15,057 bases of DNA from Pseudomonadota bacterium (GTDB taxonomy: Bacteria > Desulfobacterota > Syntrophobacteria > Syntrophobacterales > Syntrophobacteraceae). Positions 1 through 9,900 of the stretch are shown in pieces. Numbering within the stretch: the first letter of the stretch is position 1; each line of letters starts with the position of its first letter. The DNA is taken from positions 1 to 15,057 of the forward strand of contig JAEZHY010000227.1 in the NCBI GenBank assembly GCA_023416335.1. Direction: 5' to 3'. Below the pieces are notes generated by a model. It ran no database searches. It was not told the DNA's origin and worked only from the letters and a program-made list of their open reading frames with translations. The translations under genes were made by a program, and so were the position numbers.

Positions 1-69
1 GCAGTGAGCAGTGAGCAGCATTTTCACCGCCGTGCGGGCATATCGTCAACCCCTCGTACGCTGCCCTGT

Positions 70-442
70 CCATCTTTCCAAAATGAAGACCTCCATTCCG
101 TTGAGTTGAGGCACGGTTTCCCGACCGTGCCGGCCTGGAACCGGGAGGGTGGCCCATGCAGCGTTTTTTTGCATGCCGGTGCCCCCTGTTGCGGATCCCG
201 GGATTGCACCCCGGGGGGCCTGCATTTTCTTAATAATCCCGCCAGGCCCCCTCCATCTTTCCAAAATGAAGACCTCCATTCCGTTGAGTTGAGGCACGGT
301 TTCCCGACCGTGCCGGCCTGGAACTGGGAGGGTGGCCCATGCAGTGTCTTTTTGCATGCCGGCGCCCCCCTGTTGCGGATCCCGGGATTGCACCCCGGGG
401 GTCCTGCATTTTCCGAACATTAATAATCCCGCCAGGCCCCCT
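70..442. repeat. Tandem GC-rich repeat, two units of 183 and 190 bp
   Basis: Two near-identical units start at CCATCTTTCC (70 and 253), and a third begins at 443 but diverges after about 11 bases. Each unit holds three short inverted repeats: GGCACGGT/ACCGTGCC (110-117 with 124-131; 293-300 with 307-314), CATGCA/TGCATG around a T-run, and CCCGGG...CCCGGG. Both strands are open in several frames, but the predicted peptides simply repeat and resemble nothing known, so I treat this as non-coding repeat DNA. It resembles REP or palindromic intergenic elements. No transposase is present and no function is known. Confidence 0.85.
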
Positions 443-501
443 CCATCTTTCCAACCAGATGAGCCATCCCTCTTCGGCTTTCTGAAAGCCATTTCGCGGC
501 T

Positions 502-562
502 CCCGGGCCGGCACGGTCGGGAAACCGTGCCTCAACATAACGGGGTAAGGTCTTCATTTTCG
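502..562 (-). repeat. Inverted partial copy of the 183-bp repeat unit
   Basis: This segment matches the reverse complement of the first third of the tandem unit. It carries the GGCACGGT/ACCGTGCC palindrome (510-517 with 524-531), followed by the reverse complement of the segment that ends in GAAGACCTCCATTC. Several differences show it is older or more diverged than the two direct copies. Confidence 0.8.
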
Positions 563-652
563 TTCAAACCGGGCCGGTGGCGTGACGGCTTTGCTCTTAT
601 AAAAATGTATATATATTCCCGGGTTTTGATTTGGCGCATCGATAACGCCGGG

Positions 653-670
653 CCGGATTCTCGAATCCGG
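653..670. repeat. Perfect palindrome beyond the VOR operon end
   Basis: CCGGATTC and GAATCCGG form 8-bp arms separated by two bases, about 85 bases beyond the stop codon of the last VOR gene. There is no T-run on either side, so it is not a typical intrinsic terminator, though it could stabilise the 3' end of the operon mRNA. From 563 to 752 I see no gene. Confidence 0.5.
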
Positions 671-752
671 GCGCGAAGCGCAAGAGGACAAACGGAGGAG
701 GCATAGAAGCAAGCCGTCCCCCAAAAAAGGGAAAATCCAGACAATCTCAAGC

Positions 753-1328
753 CTACACGGCGTGCCGGAGTTCTCTTTCGGACCCGACCCACAGGCCACG
801 CATGAACCGTCGTCCGGCTTCGAGTGCTTTTCGATTTGCCTCCACCAGGTGGATCCTCGTTTCCAGGTACTCGGCGATTGCTTCTCCAGCCGCCGCGAAC
901 GATACGATTCCGCAGGCTTCTATGTAGGACCCGAGCATAACGATGTTGGCGGACCTCGACGTACCGGCATCGCGGGCGATGTCGTCCGCGGGAACGTGAA
1001 AGAGCCGGGCCCTGCAGCTCCGGGAAGAAGCCTTCACCATGCATGAGTTCAGGATCGCGACACTTCCCTCACTCATGAGAGGCAGGAACTTGACCATGGA
1101 AGGCCGGTTGAAAACGAGCGCCCCCGAAAGCCTTTCAGCAAGAGGTGAGCCTATCGGCCCGTCCGAGATCGTGACCACGCAGCTTGCCGTGCCGCCGCGC
1201 TGCTCGGGTCCGTAGGAAGGCATCCAGGTCGCCCGCCTTCCTTCTATCAAAGCAGCCAGTGCAAGGACCTGCCCACATGCCAGAACGCCCTGGCCTCCAA
1301 AACCGGCAAACAATACCTGATGATACAT
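753..1328 (-). CDS. 2-oxoacid:ferredoxin oxidoreductase gamma subunit (VOR/KOR type)
   Basis: This is the gamma subunit of a four-subunit 2-oxoacid:ferredoxin oxidoreductase, which oxidatively decarboxylates 2-oxoacids to acyl-CoA and reduces ferredoxin in the cytoplasm. The protein is 191 residues, normal for the family. It opens with the family motif GFGGQGVL (residues 9-16) and carries SYGPEQRGGTASC (38-50), both typical of POR/KOR gamma domains. The frame continues upstream, but the ATG at 1328 is preferred: it follows an AAAGGGGGAACCT Shine-Dalgarno region and removes an unconserved 50-residue extension that would overlap the preceding gene. It is the last gene of the operon, 19 bases after the beta subunit. 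The family assignment is firm; the exact substrate cannot be read from this subunit. Confidence 0.93.
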   Translation of the reverse strand: MYHQVLFAGFGGQGVLACGQVLALAALIEGRRATWMPSYGPEQRGGTASCVVTISDGPIGSPLAERLSGALVFNRPSMVKFLPLMSEGSVAILNSCMVKASSRSCRARLFHVPADDIARDAGTSRSANIVMLGSYIEACGIVSFAAAGEAIAEYLETRIHLVEANRKALEAGRRFMRGLWVGSERELRHAV

Positions 1329-1347
1329 AGGTTCCCCCTTTTCCCGG

Positions 1348-2139
1348 CTACCGAACCGGGGCGACGCCGTTTTCATCTTCATCCCGATCCGCGGACGGCA
1401 ATACCGTATCCTTGAAGACACCAAGCGGGTAGTAGGCCGCCATTTGTTTTTCAACCCACTTGAGGGCCGTTGGGGCATCCATTCTCCAGTTGTTGGGACA
1501 GGGCGAAAGGATTTCGACCATCGAAAATCCGAGCCCCTGCATCTGGCATTGGAACGCCTTCCGGATGCATTTTTTCGCCTTGACCAGTTCCGCCGGATTG
1601 AACATCGCTGCCCTGGCTATGTAGGCGGGACCGTCCAGCCCGGCCAGCAGTTCGGCCATGCGGAGCGGATTTCCGGCAACGCGCACGTCCCGCCCAAGCG
1701 GCGAGGTCGTTGTCTTCTGGCCCGGCATGGTTGTCGGGGCCATCTGGCCGCCGGTCATTCCGTAGTTCGCATTGTTGATGAAAACGACGGTGATGTTTTC
1801 TCCGCGGGCAGCCGCGTGAATGATTTCGGCCGTACCGATCGAGGCGAGGTCCCCGTCTCCCTGGTAGGTGAAGACGATGCGGTCAGGAAGCACGCGCTTG
1901 ATGCCCGTCGCCACCGCGGGGGCCCGGCCGTGGGCGGCTTCCTCCATGTCCAGATCCAGGTAGTTGTAGATCAGGATCGAACACCCAACGGAAGCGACGC
2001 CGACGGTTTTCTCCCTGAGGTCGAGTTCGTCAATCGTTTCGGCTACCAGGCGGTGCGCAAGCCCATGTCCGCAGCCGGGGCAGTAATGAAACCTCGCTTC
2101 CGTCAACGATTCCGGTCGGGCAAACACATTCCGGCTCAT
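1348..2139 (-). CDS. 2-oxoacid:ferredoxin oxidoreductase beta subunit, TPP-binding
   Basis: This is the catalytic beta subunit, which binds thiamine pyrophosphate and Mg2+. At 263 residues it has the usual length. The thiamine site reads GDGD (residues 94-97) followed about 28 residues later by NNANYGMTGGQ (122-132). Cysteines in CPGCGH (20-25), VGC (C53) and SPCP (C214) are in the positions expected for the [4Fe-4S] cluster of this subunit. The frame extends nine codons further, but the ATG at 2139 follows GGGAGAGAACTT, a good ribosome binding site, and begins just before the conserved domain. It lies 23 bases after the alpha subunit and is surely co-transcribed with it. The protein is compatible with oxidation of branched-chain 2-oxoacids or 2-oxoglutarate. 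Confidence 0.94.
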   Translation of the reverse strand: MSRNVFARPESLTEARFHYCPGCGHGLAHRLVAETIDELDLREKTVGVASVGCSILIYNYLDLDMEEAAHGRAPAVATGIKRVLPDRIVFTYQGDGDLASIGTAEIIHAAARGENITVVFINNANYGMTGGQMAPTTMPGQKTTTSPLGRDVRVAGNPLRMAELLAGLDGPAYIARAAMFNPAELVKAKKCIRKAFQCQMQGLGFSMVEILSPCPNNWRMDAPTALKWVEKQMAAYYPLGVFKDTVLPSADRDEDENGVAPVR

Positions 2140-2162
2140 AAGTTCTCTCCCGTAAATGGCGG

Positions 2163-3209
2163 TCAACCCTCGGCAAAAATCTTCCGCGCCTCAGCCTCAA
2201 TCTCCGCGGCTGAAATCACCACTCCGCCCATCCGCCCGTAGAAATCGACCCTGCGCCCGGGCAACGCCGACCGCACATCCTCGACCATCTGTCCGGCATT
2301 CAGCTCGACGGTGAGCACGCGTTTTGCTCCGGCAGCCGCGGTTCTGAGCGAATCGGCCGGGAAAGGCCACAGCGTGACGGGCCGGAACAATCCGACTTTC
2401 ATGCCCGCCGCCTTGAGGTTGTCCACGGCCGTGCGCGCAACGCGGGCGCAGATTCCGAACGCCGCGATCAGCAGGTCCGGGGCATCCGTGCCGTAGATTT
2501 CCGCCGTTTGTTCGGATTCACGGATGCGTTTGAACTTGCCCTGCAGGTGGAGATTGTGGGCCTCCAGATCGGCCGGATCCAGAAAGAGGGTTTTGATGAC
2601 GCGCCGTGGACGTCCCCTGCAGCCGTCTACGGCCCAGGGCGCGAGAGACCCGTCCGCCCTCGGTTCGGGCATGTGGACGGGTTCCATCATCTGCCCCATG
2701 ATGCCGTCGGTCAGAAGTACGACCGGGGTACGGTAGCGCTCGGCCAGATCGAAGGCCCTGAAAGCGAGATCGGCCATTTCCTGAACGGAGGAAGGCGACA
2801 GGACGGGCAAGTTGTAATCGCCGTGCCCGCCGCCTCTGGTAGCCTGGAAATAATCCCCTTGTGAGGGCTGAATGGTGCCCAGGCCAGGTCCACCGCGCAT
2901 TACGTTTACGATGACGCACGGCAACTCCGCCGACGCGAGAAACGAAATTCCTTCCTGCTTGAGACTTATGCCGGGACCGGAGGAAGAGGTCATGACCTTC
3001 GCCCCGGCTCCGGCCGCCCCGTAGACCATGTTCACGGCCGCCACTTCACTTTCCGCCTGAAGGAAAGTTCCGCCCACCTCGGGCAGCCGCCGGGCGAGAT
3101 ATTCCATCAGTTCGGTCTGGGGCGTGATCGGATAGCCGAAGTAGAACCGGCATCCGGCCCGTACCGCGGCTTCCGCAAAGGCTTCATTGCCCTTCATCAT
3201 CCGCTTCAT
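2163..3209 (-). CDS. vorB: 2-oxoacid:ferredoxin oxidoreductase alpha subunit, VorB-like
   Basis: This is the alpha subunit, comprising the pyrimidine-binding domain and the transketolase C-terminal-like domain (348 residues). Family hallmarks are MKGNEAFAEAA at the N-terminus, GYPITPQTE (25-33), QAESEVAAVNM (51-61), the TSSSGPG loop (74-80) and MRGGPGLGTIQPSQGDY (104-120). The sequence resembles the VorB group (annotated as 2-oxoisovalerate or 3-methyl-2-oxobutanoate dehydrogenase) more than pyruvate or 2-oxoglutarate enzymes. Substrate naming in this family is often approximate. The ATG at 3209 is chosen because AAGGA lies nine bases upstream and because it overlaps the stop of the ferredoxin subunit as ATGA, implying translational coupling. 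An ATG at 3200 is the alternative. Confidence 0.93.
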   Translation of the reverse strand: MKRMMKGNEAFAEAAVRAGCRFYFGYPITPQTELMEYLARRLPEVGGTFLQAESEVAAVNMVYGAAGAGAKVMTSSSGPGISLKQEGISFLASAELPCVIVNVMRGGPGLGTIQPSQGDYFQATRGGGHGDYNLPVLSPSSVQEMADLAFRAFDLAERYRTPVVLLTDGIMGQMMEPVHMPEPRADGSLAPWAVDGCRGRPRRVIKTLFLDPADLEAHNLHLQGKFKRIRESEQTAEIYGTDAPDLLIAAFGICARVARTAVDNLKAAGMKVGLFRPVTLWPFPADSLRTAAAGAKRVLTVELNAGQMVEDVRSALPGRRVDFYGRMGGVVISAAEIEAEARKIFAEG

Positions 3210-3466
3210 TGCCCGCATTCCTTCGAAAAGGAAAACACAAGATCGGGGCACATCAGGTAACACCGACCGCACCCCCGGCATGCCCCTCCGTCGATCATTG
3301 TTACGACGGGATAGCCGTAAGCATTCAACTCCCTGCCGACCTCCAGTACACGGTCGGGACAGAAGACGGTGCAGATTCCACAGCCCTTGCACCGCTCGGG
3401 TTGAATCACCGGTTTCGTATTCCGGCCTTTCTTTCCTTCCAAAGGGATCTTTTGAATCGCGGACAT
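3206..3466 (-). CDS. 2-oxoacid:ferredoxin oxidoreductase delta subunit, 2x[4Fe-4S] ferredoxin
   Basis: This 86-residue ferredoxin-like subunit passes electrons from the catalytic subunits to external ferredoxin. It has two classical clusters: C26xxC29xxC32xxxC36P and C63xxC66xxC69xxxC73P. The first 20 residues are basic and unconserved. The ATG at 3466 follows GGGAG at seven bases. The open frame continues about 110 codons further upstream, but that part is not ferredoxin-like and has no suitable start. It is the first gene of a delta-alpha-beta-gamma operon and overlaps the alpha gene by four bases. An independent ferredoxin is unlikely given this linkage. Confidence 0.93.
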   Translation of the reverse strand: MSAIQKIPLEGKKGRNTKPVIQPERCKGCGICTVFCPDRVLEVGRELNAYGYPVVTMIDGGACRGCGRCYLMCPDLVFSFSKECGQ

Positions 3467-3950
3467 AGTTGTACTCCCTTGCGTCCAGTAAAGAGCACAA
3501 CCCGTGCCGGCGGAAGCATTCACCCGGAAAACGCGGAGCACGCAGAGGCAAGCCTGAGAAAACGATTCATAAATCTTGGGGGGACCTTGGGTGGGGCAAG
3601 GCTCGAGGCGATTTGGAGAATTAATAAGTTGATTTACTCCCCCGCATATCGGCCGATTCCCTCCCGCCTGTACCACGGTTGGAACGGTTTCTTCGGTCCA
3701 TTCGGAATGGAAGTTTTTTGCTGACAGGAAATTTATTTCCGGCACTAAAGTTCTGATAAGGACCGGTTTGGAGTTTCCGGACTGCCTTGTGGCTCCGGTT
3801 TTTGGCATTTCTTATTCCACCATTTTCCAAAATACAATCATGCCGATATTGACTATCCCGACTTCTATTCTTACGACTACGTACATTTCTACACTTACGT
3901 ACGTATCGTTACATACCGTATCGCCTCCCATCGTGAAAGGTCCTTCCCAA
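3467..3950. promoter_or_regulatory. Divergent intergenic region between the VOR operon and the RHS gene
   Basis: About 480 bases separate the divergent starts and must hold both promoters. I find no strong sigma-70 box pair and no convincing sigma-54 site. Visible elements are a GGAAAT-TT-ATTTCC palindrome (3727-3740), a terminator-like hairpin (3777-3803), a weak TTGACT (3849) to TACGAC (3872) pair that could serve the RHS gene, and a TACG-rich stretch with the palindrome TACGTACGTA (3896-3905). The RHS frame is open through 3768-3950, but that part encodes nothing resembling a domain and precedes the signal peptide. Confidence 0.5.
3777..3803 (+). terminator. Terminator-like hairpin in the RHS leader
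   Basis: CCGGA (3777-3781) pairs with TCCGG (3794-3798) and GCC (3784-3786) with GGC (3791-3793), around a two-base bulge and a TTGT loop. TTTTT follows directly (3799-3803). The hairpin plus T-run is the pattern of an intrinsic terminator on the plus strand. No plus-strand gene lies upstream, so it would either attenuate the RHS transcript, end a short leader RNA, or block antisense transcription. Confidence 0.5.
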
Positions 3951-6900
3951 ATGTGCCGAAACAAGAGTTTCCGCTCCGTATTGTGTGTTCTCCTGGCCAT
4001 ACTGACATTGATTCACACCACCCCGCTCTATGCATCCGGGTCGCAATCCGCCGGTTCGGAGAGCGAATCTGCCGCAGTAGAATCTGATTCCGCAAGGACG
4101 AGCACCGCTTCGGCAGTCGCACAGTCGGCGGGAACTGGCGAGGAACCCTCCGCCACCATAGGCGATCTGGTTCTATCCCCACAGGCGCCGGCTCCCAATC
4201 TTTCAACCGGAGCGGCCACGTACAGCATTCCGATCGAAGTACCGAAAGGAAGGGGCAACATAGCGCCAAACCTCGCGCTCACATACAACAGCTACCTGGG
4301 CAACGGATGGGTCGGGGTCGGTTGGAACCTGGACATGGGTTACATCCAAAGATCGACGAAAAAGGGATTGAGCTACACCGCCAACCAGTTCATCGCTTCC
4401 GTCCAGGGCAGTGTTTCGGAACTGACGGCAAGGCCTGCATGGGGAGAGGGTCACTACGAGAATAAAATCGAGGGAGGCTTTTTGAATTACTACCTGAACA
4501 ATTCGACAGGAGGATGGGAAGTTACGGACAAGAGCGGCATAAAGTATTATTACGGCTCGACTACCGCATCCCGCCAGGGACCTCCCGAGACGTACAGATG
4601 GCTGCTCGACAGAGTACAAGATCTAAACGGGAACTACATGATCGTTTCATACCAGGGCAGTTACGGTGAACTCTACCTCTCCCAGATCCGGTATGCGGGG
4701 AACGTATCGGGCCCTCCCACAACGAATTCCGTGATATTCGACATCGAATCCAGACCCGACGTGCTCACATCGCTTTCAAGCGGCATCGAGGTCAGGACCG
4801 TCTCCAGGCTGCAGGCAATCCGGGTTTTCGGGAACAACCAGTTGGCCCGTACTTACCGGCTGAGCTATCTGACCAGCCCCAGATCATCCCGATCGTTGCT
4901 GCAAAGCATAACCCAGTTTGGAAGCGACGATACGACCGCCATGGAGCCGATAACCTTCGAGTGGCAAACGGGCAGCAACGGTTTTGGAGCCGCGGAGTAT
5001 ATGGGGGAGAGGACACTCGGCACCACCGTCGTCTTTTCCCAGATCGTGGATGTGAACGCGGATGGCCTGGCCGACTTCGTTTTTGACCATTCCTCCGACG
5101 ACACTCCGGCAACGATTCATATCAAAAGGAATGCGGGGGGCTCGTATCCGGATGAAAACATGTGGGGAGCAAGAACTTCGCCGTATGACTCCAAGTTCAA
5201 GGGGTTCTACCTTGCGGACTTGATCGGAGATTCTTATCCCGACCTCATATACCATGATTCTTCCGGCCGCATTCACGTGCTGATGAATACAGGCGGCGCC
5301 CGCCTAGCCGACGATGACGAGACCGCGATCATGGGTGTGCGCGCGTCGGGCACGACAATGAACAGTCCCTTCAAGATAGCGGACGTTAACAGAGACGGGG
5401 TGCCCGACCTCATCTATGAGGGGGATAGGGGCAGGATCCATGTTTTGACCGGGAACACCAGCAACGGGGTTTTTGCCGGTTTTTCCACCGACGAGATCTG
5501 GGGTATCAGATCAGTCGTCTCGATACTTGGGGTGCCGAGTGGAGAGATCAAACTGGCGGATGTTAATGGCGACGGGATGGCCGATGTGGTTTATGATGGA
5601 ACGGACGGCCAGATCCACGTCAGTCCCAGTGCCGGGACATGGTTTCGAGCCGATACTCCATGGTTGACCTCATCCACCCGTGTGAGGGACAATCCGACCA
5701 GGATCCTGTACATGGCCGATGTAAACGGAGACGGTTTGGCCGATGCGATTTATATCGCAAATAATCCTGAGACCGGCATTCAGGAATTCAGGGTTGCGCT
5801 GAGCACCGGGACCGGCTTCTTACCCGACAGGGGCTGGGGCACTTTCGGGGGCATCAATCCCGGTCTATCCAACTACAACAATCCGATTGTGACCGATGTG
5901 AACAGTGACAGCCTTCCCGACCTTGTTTACAATAACGCGTTAAACGACGGTCAATTGAGCGGCTATGGCTACATCCAAGTCTTTCTCAATACGGGAGCAT
6001 CCTTTTCCTATGCCGGGATCTGGGGAACGTACCGCGGGGATTCGTACGAAGGCTTCTCCATGGCCGACACCAATGGGGACGGAATTCCGGATTTCACGCT
6101 CGAGAAGAATATCCAGGACGCTAATCCCCGTACTTTCACATTCAGAGGCAACGGACCCGCGCCCGACCTTATCCGAAAGATCGACAACGGAATAGGCGGG
6201 ACCTATACGATAGGATATACGCCTTCGACAGCTTACGGCAAAGTGCTTCCATTCGTACTCCGGACGGTCTCCTCCGTGACGTCGGATGACGGAAACGGAA
6301 ACCTGGCGGAAACGGATTATACGTACGCCAATGCGCTTTTCAGTTATTCCGAAAGAGAGTTCAGAGGGTTCAACTATGTGAAGCAGACACTCCCGAACGG
6401 GACGACCGTCGAGAGCTATTTTTATCAGGACGACGTGAAAAAGGGCCTGATGTACGACCAAAAAGTCAATGACGTCGATGGGACTCTTTTCCAGGAGCAG
6501 GTCAACACGTATGAGGTAAGAGTGCCGTATGCCAATACCTCCTTCCCTTGCCTCGTCAGGACCGACACATACCTCTACGACGGGAGCGCCACTCCCGGGC
6601 AGGTGACCACCACCTTCAACTATGACGCCTATGGAAATGTCATTTCGAAATTCCAGCAGGGCGACCCAGAGTCTCAGGGCGATGAGCGCTACGATATTAT
6701 CGAATACTCTTACGACACCGCGAACTGGCTTTTGGCACTGCCATCCTTCCTTTGCACGCGGGAGACGAACACGCCGAGTGACGACAACGATCTTTCCAGG
6801 ACGGCAATAACTTATTACGCGAACAAGGGGCTTGTCCGAACGAAGACGTTTTGGCTCAAGGAGAAGGGGGCAGGCGAGGTCGATCCCGCCATCACCTATG

Positions 6901-9900
6901 TCTATGACGACTACGGCAACCTGGTGAGTCTGTCCGACCCAAACGGAAATCCGCCGACGATAACGGAATACGATCCCACGATGACGTTTCCGGAAACGGT
7001 AACCAATCCGAAAGGGCATTCGGTCACGGTCACATACGATTACCGCTATGGAAAGCCCCTGGCGAGAACCGATTTCAACGGCTATGTAACCCACTATTAT
7101 TATGACGCGCTCGGCCGCGTTACGACCGTAGTCGGACCGAACGACAGCATTACCCACCCGACCCGGACTTATTCCTACAACGATCTAGGCACCACACATC
7201 AAAATATCGGCGCAACCGTGCTCGAGCAGACCGGAACCACTCAAATTTATTGGAAAACAATCTTCTTTGACGGTTTCGGCCGACAGACGAGCGTTCACTC
7301 GGAAGGTCCCGGAGCTAATCCGATCTATGTCGATACTATCTATGACAGCAATGGAAAGGTCTGGAAGAAATCCTATCCCTATCTCGGAAATGTGGAAACG
7401 CCGAGATGGGTCGTATATACGTACGACAACTTCGGGCGACTGCACGCAACGAATAAACCGGACGGAGGTACCGCGTATAATTTCTATTCCCAGTACAGGA
7501 CAACCTATCTGGATCCGATGTCCAAAAAGAGAATTGAAGACCGCGATGCATATGGGAGAGTAATCAGGGTCTACGAATACTACACTTCGACAAACTTCGC
7601 CCTTACCACCTATGCATACGATCCTCTCGGGAAACTTGTCCAGGTGACCGATGCTAACAATAACGTGACCACGATCAATTTCGATACCCTGGGCAGGAAA
7701 ATAAATATGCAGGACCCAGACATGGGTTACTGGGAATACCGTTATGACGCAAACGGGAACCTGACCGCCCAGACCGACGCAAAGCTCGATACGGTCACAT
7801 TCGAATACGACGAGATAAACAGGCCGACTCTGAAGCACTACCCGACGGGTACCGACGTTTCGTATGCCTACGATGACGACCCCACATACGGCAACGCCGT
7901 CGGCAGGCTCACATCGGTTACGGATGCCTCCGGTACGACCGTGATGCACTACGATAACGAAGGCCGGGTTACGTTCATCAGGAAAATTGTCGGCGGAGTG
8001 AGCTATTACATCAGGAATACCTACGATGCACTGGGGAGGATAACGGGCATCAGGTATCCGGATAATGAATGGGTGAATTATACCTACGACACCGCGGGAA
8101 ATATTTCAGGAGTCACCGGGTATGCGACATTCCTGAACTACAACGCGCTCGGACAGCCCGGAGAGATACACTTCGGCAACAACGTCGTATCGGCCTTCAG
8201 CTATTACGACGAAACCGACAGCCGTCTGAGAGATATCTCCACGGGTCTTCCAGGCCAGGACTCGCTTCAGCACTACAGCTACGTTTACGATCTGAGCGGA
8301 AATCTCACTTCCATTTCCGACCATATCGATTCAAATCGGAATCAGACCTTCACGTACGATCTTCTGAACCGGCTGACGAGGGCCGAGAGTCCCTCCTACA
8401 CTCCGATAGACTTCACTTACAGCAAAACAGGAAACATCCTGACAAATTCCCGCGTGGGTACCTACTCGTACAATCCTCTGCCCCACCCTCGCGCCGTAAA
8501 GACCGCCGGCTCGAACACCTATACCTATGACGCCAACGGCAACATGATCACCAGGAACGGCTCGACCATCGCCTACGATTACGACAACAGACCGTCAAGC
8601 ATTACAACCGGGAGCGTAACGACATCTTTCGTCTACGACTACAAGGGGGCGCGCGTCAAAAAGACCACCGATTCACCACAATCCACGACCGTCTATATCG
8701 GCAATCTCTATGAATGCAAGGACGGCGTCTGCACCAAGCACATCTTTGCCGGAGGCAGGCGCATTGCATCAAAGTCAGGCACGAACACCTGGTACTATCA
8801 TTCCGACCACCTGGGAGGATTGAATGTTGTAACCGACAGCTCGGGTACACCGGTACAAAATGCTGCCTACTATCCCTTCGGGGAGACCAGGAGCAGTTCC
8901 GGCTCCATCAACCTGCCCTACAAATTCACCGGACAGGAAAACGATCCGGAAAGCGGCCTTTACTACTACGGGGCGAGGTATTACGATCCGGTGATCGGGA
9001 GATTCATCAGTCCCGATTCGATCGTCCAGGCTCCGGGCGATCCGCAGACGCTTAACAGGTATGCCTACTGCCGAAATAACCCGTTAATCTATACCGATCC
9101 GACAGGCCATATATTCGGGATCGATGATTTTATCTGCGCCATCATAATCGGAGCCCTATTGAATGTGACCATAGCAGCAATTCAAGGCACGGATTTGTCT
9201 ACTGCCGCCGCTCTGGGGGCGTTCAGCGGGGCTATGTTCTACGGTGCAGGCCAGATCGCAGGGGCAGTTGCAAAGGGCCTTAGTTCGTCAACAATGGCTT
9301 CACTGGCAGGTGTCGGTATACATGTAGCTGCAGGAATGGGCACGGGAGCGCTCTCCGCGGCCGCATACCATCAAGACGTGTCAACGAGCGCCATTGTTGG
9401 AGGTCTCTCGGCAGGGGCTGCAAAGGGTGCGGGAATGCTGATGGAGGGATCGGAATGGTATCAGGGAATAGGACGGGATTTCGGGAAGAGTGGGCAGTTT
9501 GCAGTGGATCTGCCCTTTCATGCTGCAATTGGGGCTGTGTCAGGGGGAATCGCCGCTCAAATATCAGGAGGAAATTTCGGCAGCGGGGCTGCACAAGGAG
9601 CATGGACGGCGGCTTACGGATATCTTTTCAATAAGATTATGCACAAAGGGACGGACAGGTTCGATGACGATGGAGACAGTCCCACTGCCCGGCCCAAACA
9701 GAATCCCTTGGATATAAATTCTTCAGTAATTGGCCCGAACGATCACAGATTGATCACTTGGCCCTATCTCGTCGCAGGAGCTATGTTTATCATACAAATT
9801 CAAGAGGACGGCTCCAATGTTTGGGGTCTTGCAGTCCCGTCAGACAAAGGTCTCATAGTACTACCAACTTCAGGCCAATTTAGCAGAGGTTATCTTTATG

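Noticed and set aside
4..538. Overlapping open frames on both strands at the left end (100-150 codons)
   Set aside because: They translate the tandem repeat, giving internally duplicated peptides with no ribosome sites and no family resemblance.
70..562. CRISPR array
   Set aside because: The units are about 185 bp, only two to three copies exist, and the sequence between palindromes is repeated too, unlike unique spacers.
577..595. Sigma-54 promoter (TGGCGTG...TTTGCT)
   Set aside because: The distance between the GG and GC elements is two bases too long, and no plus-strand gene follows.
1329..1478. 50-residue N-terminal extension of the gamma subunit
   Set aside because: It would overlap the end of the beta gene and precede a good ribosome site and the conserved MYHQVLFAGFGGQG start.
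5940..7157. 405-codon open frame antisense to the RHS gene
   Set aside because: It lies wholly opposite the well-supported FG-GAP and RHS coding frame and has no domain; repeated YD-type codons keep the antisense frame open.
7185..7949. 254-codon open frame antisense to the RHS repeats
   Set aside because: It has the same cause as the 405-codon antisense frame; Val/Ile/Arg-rich with no recognisable domain.
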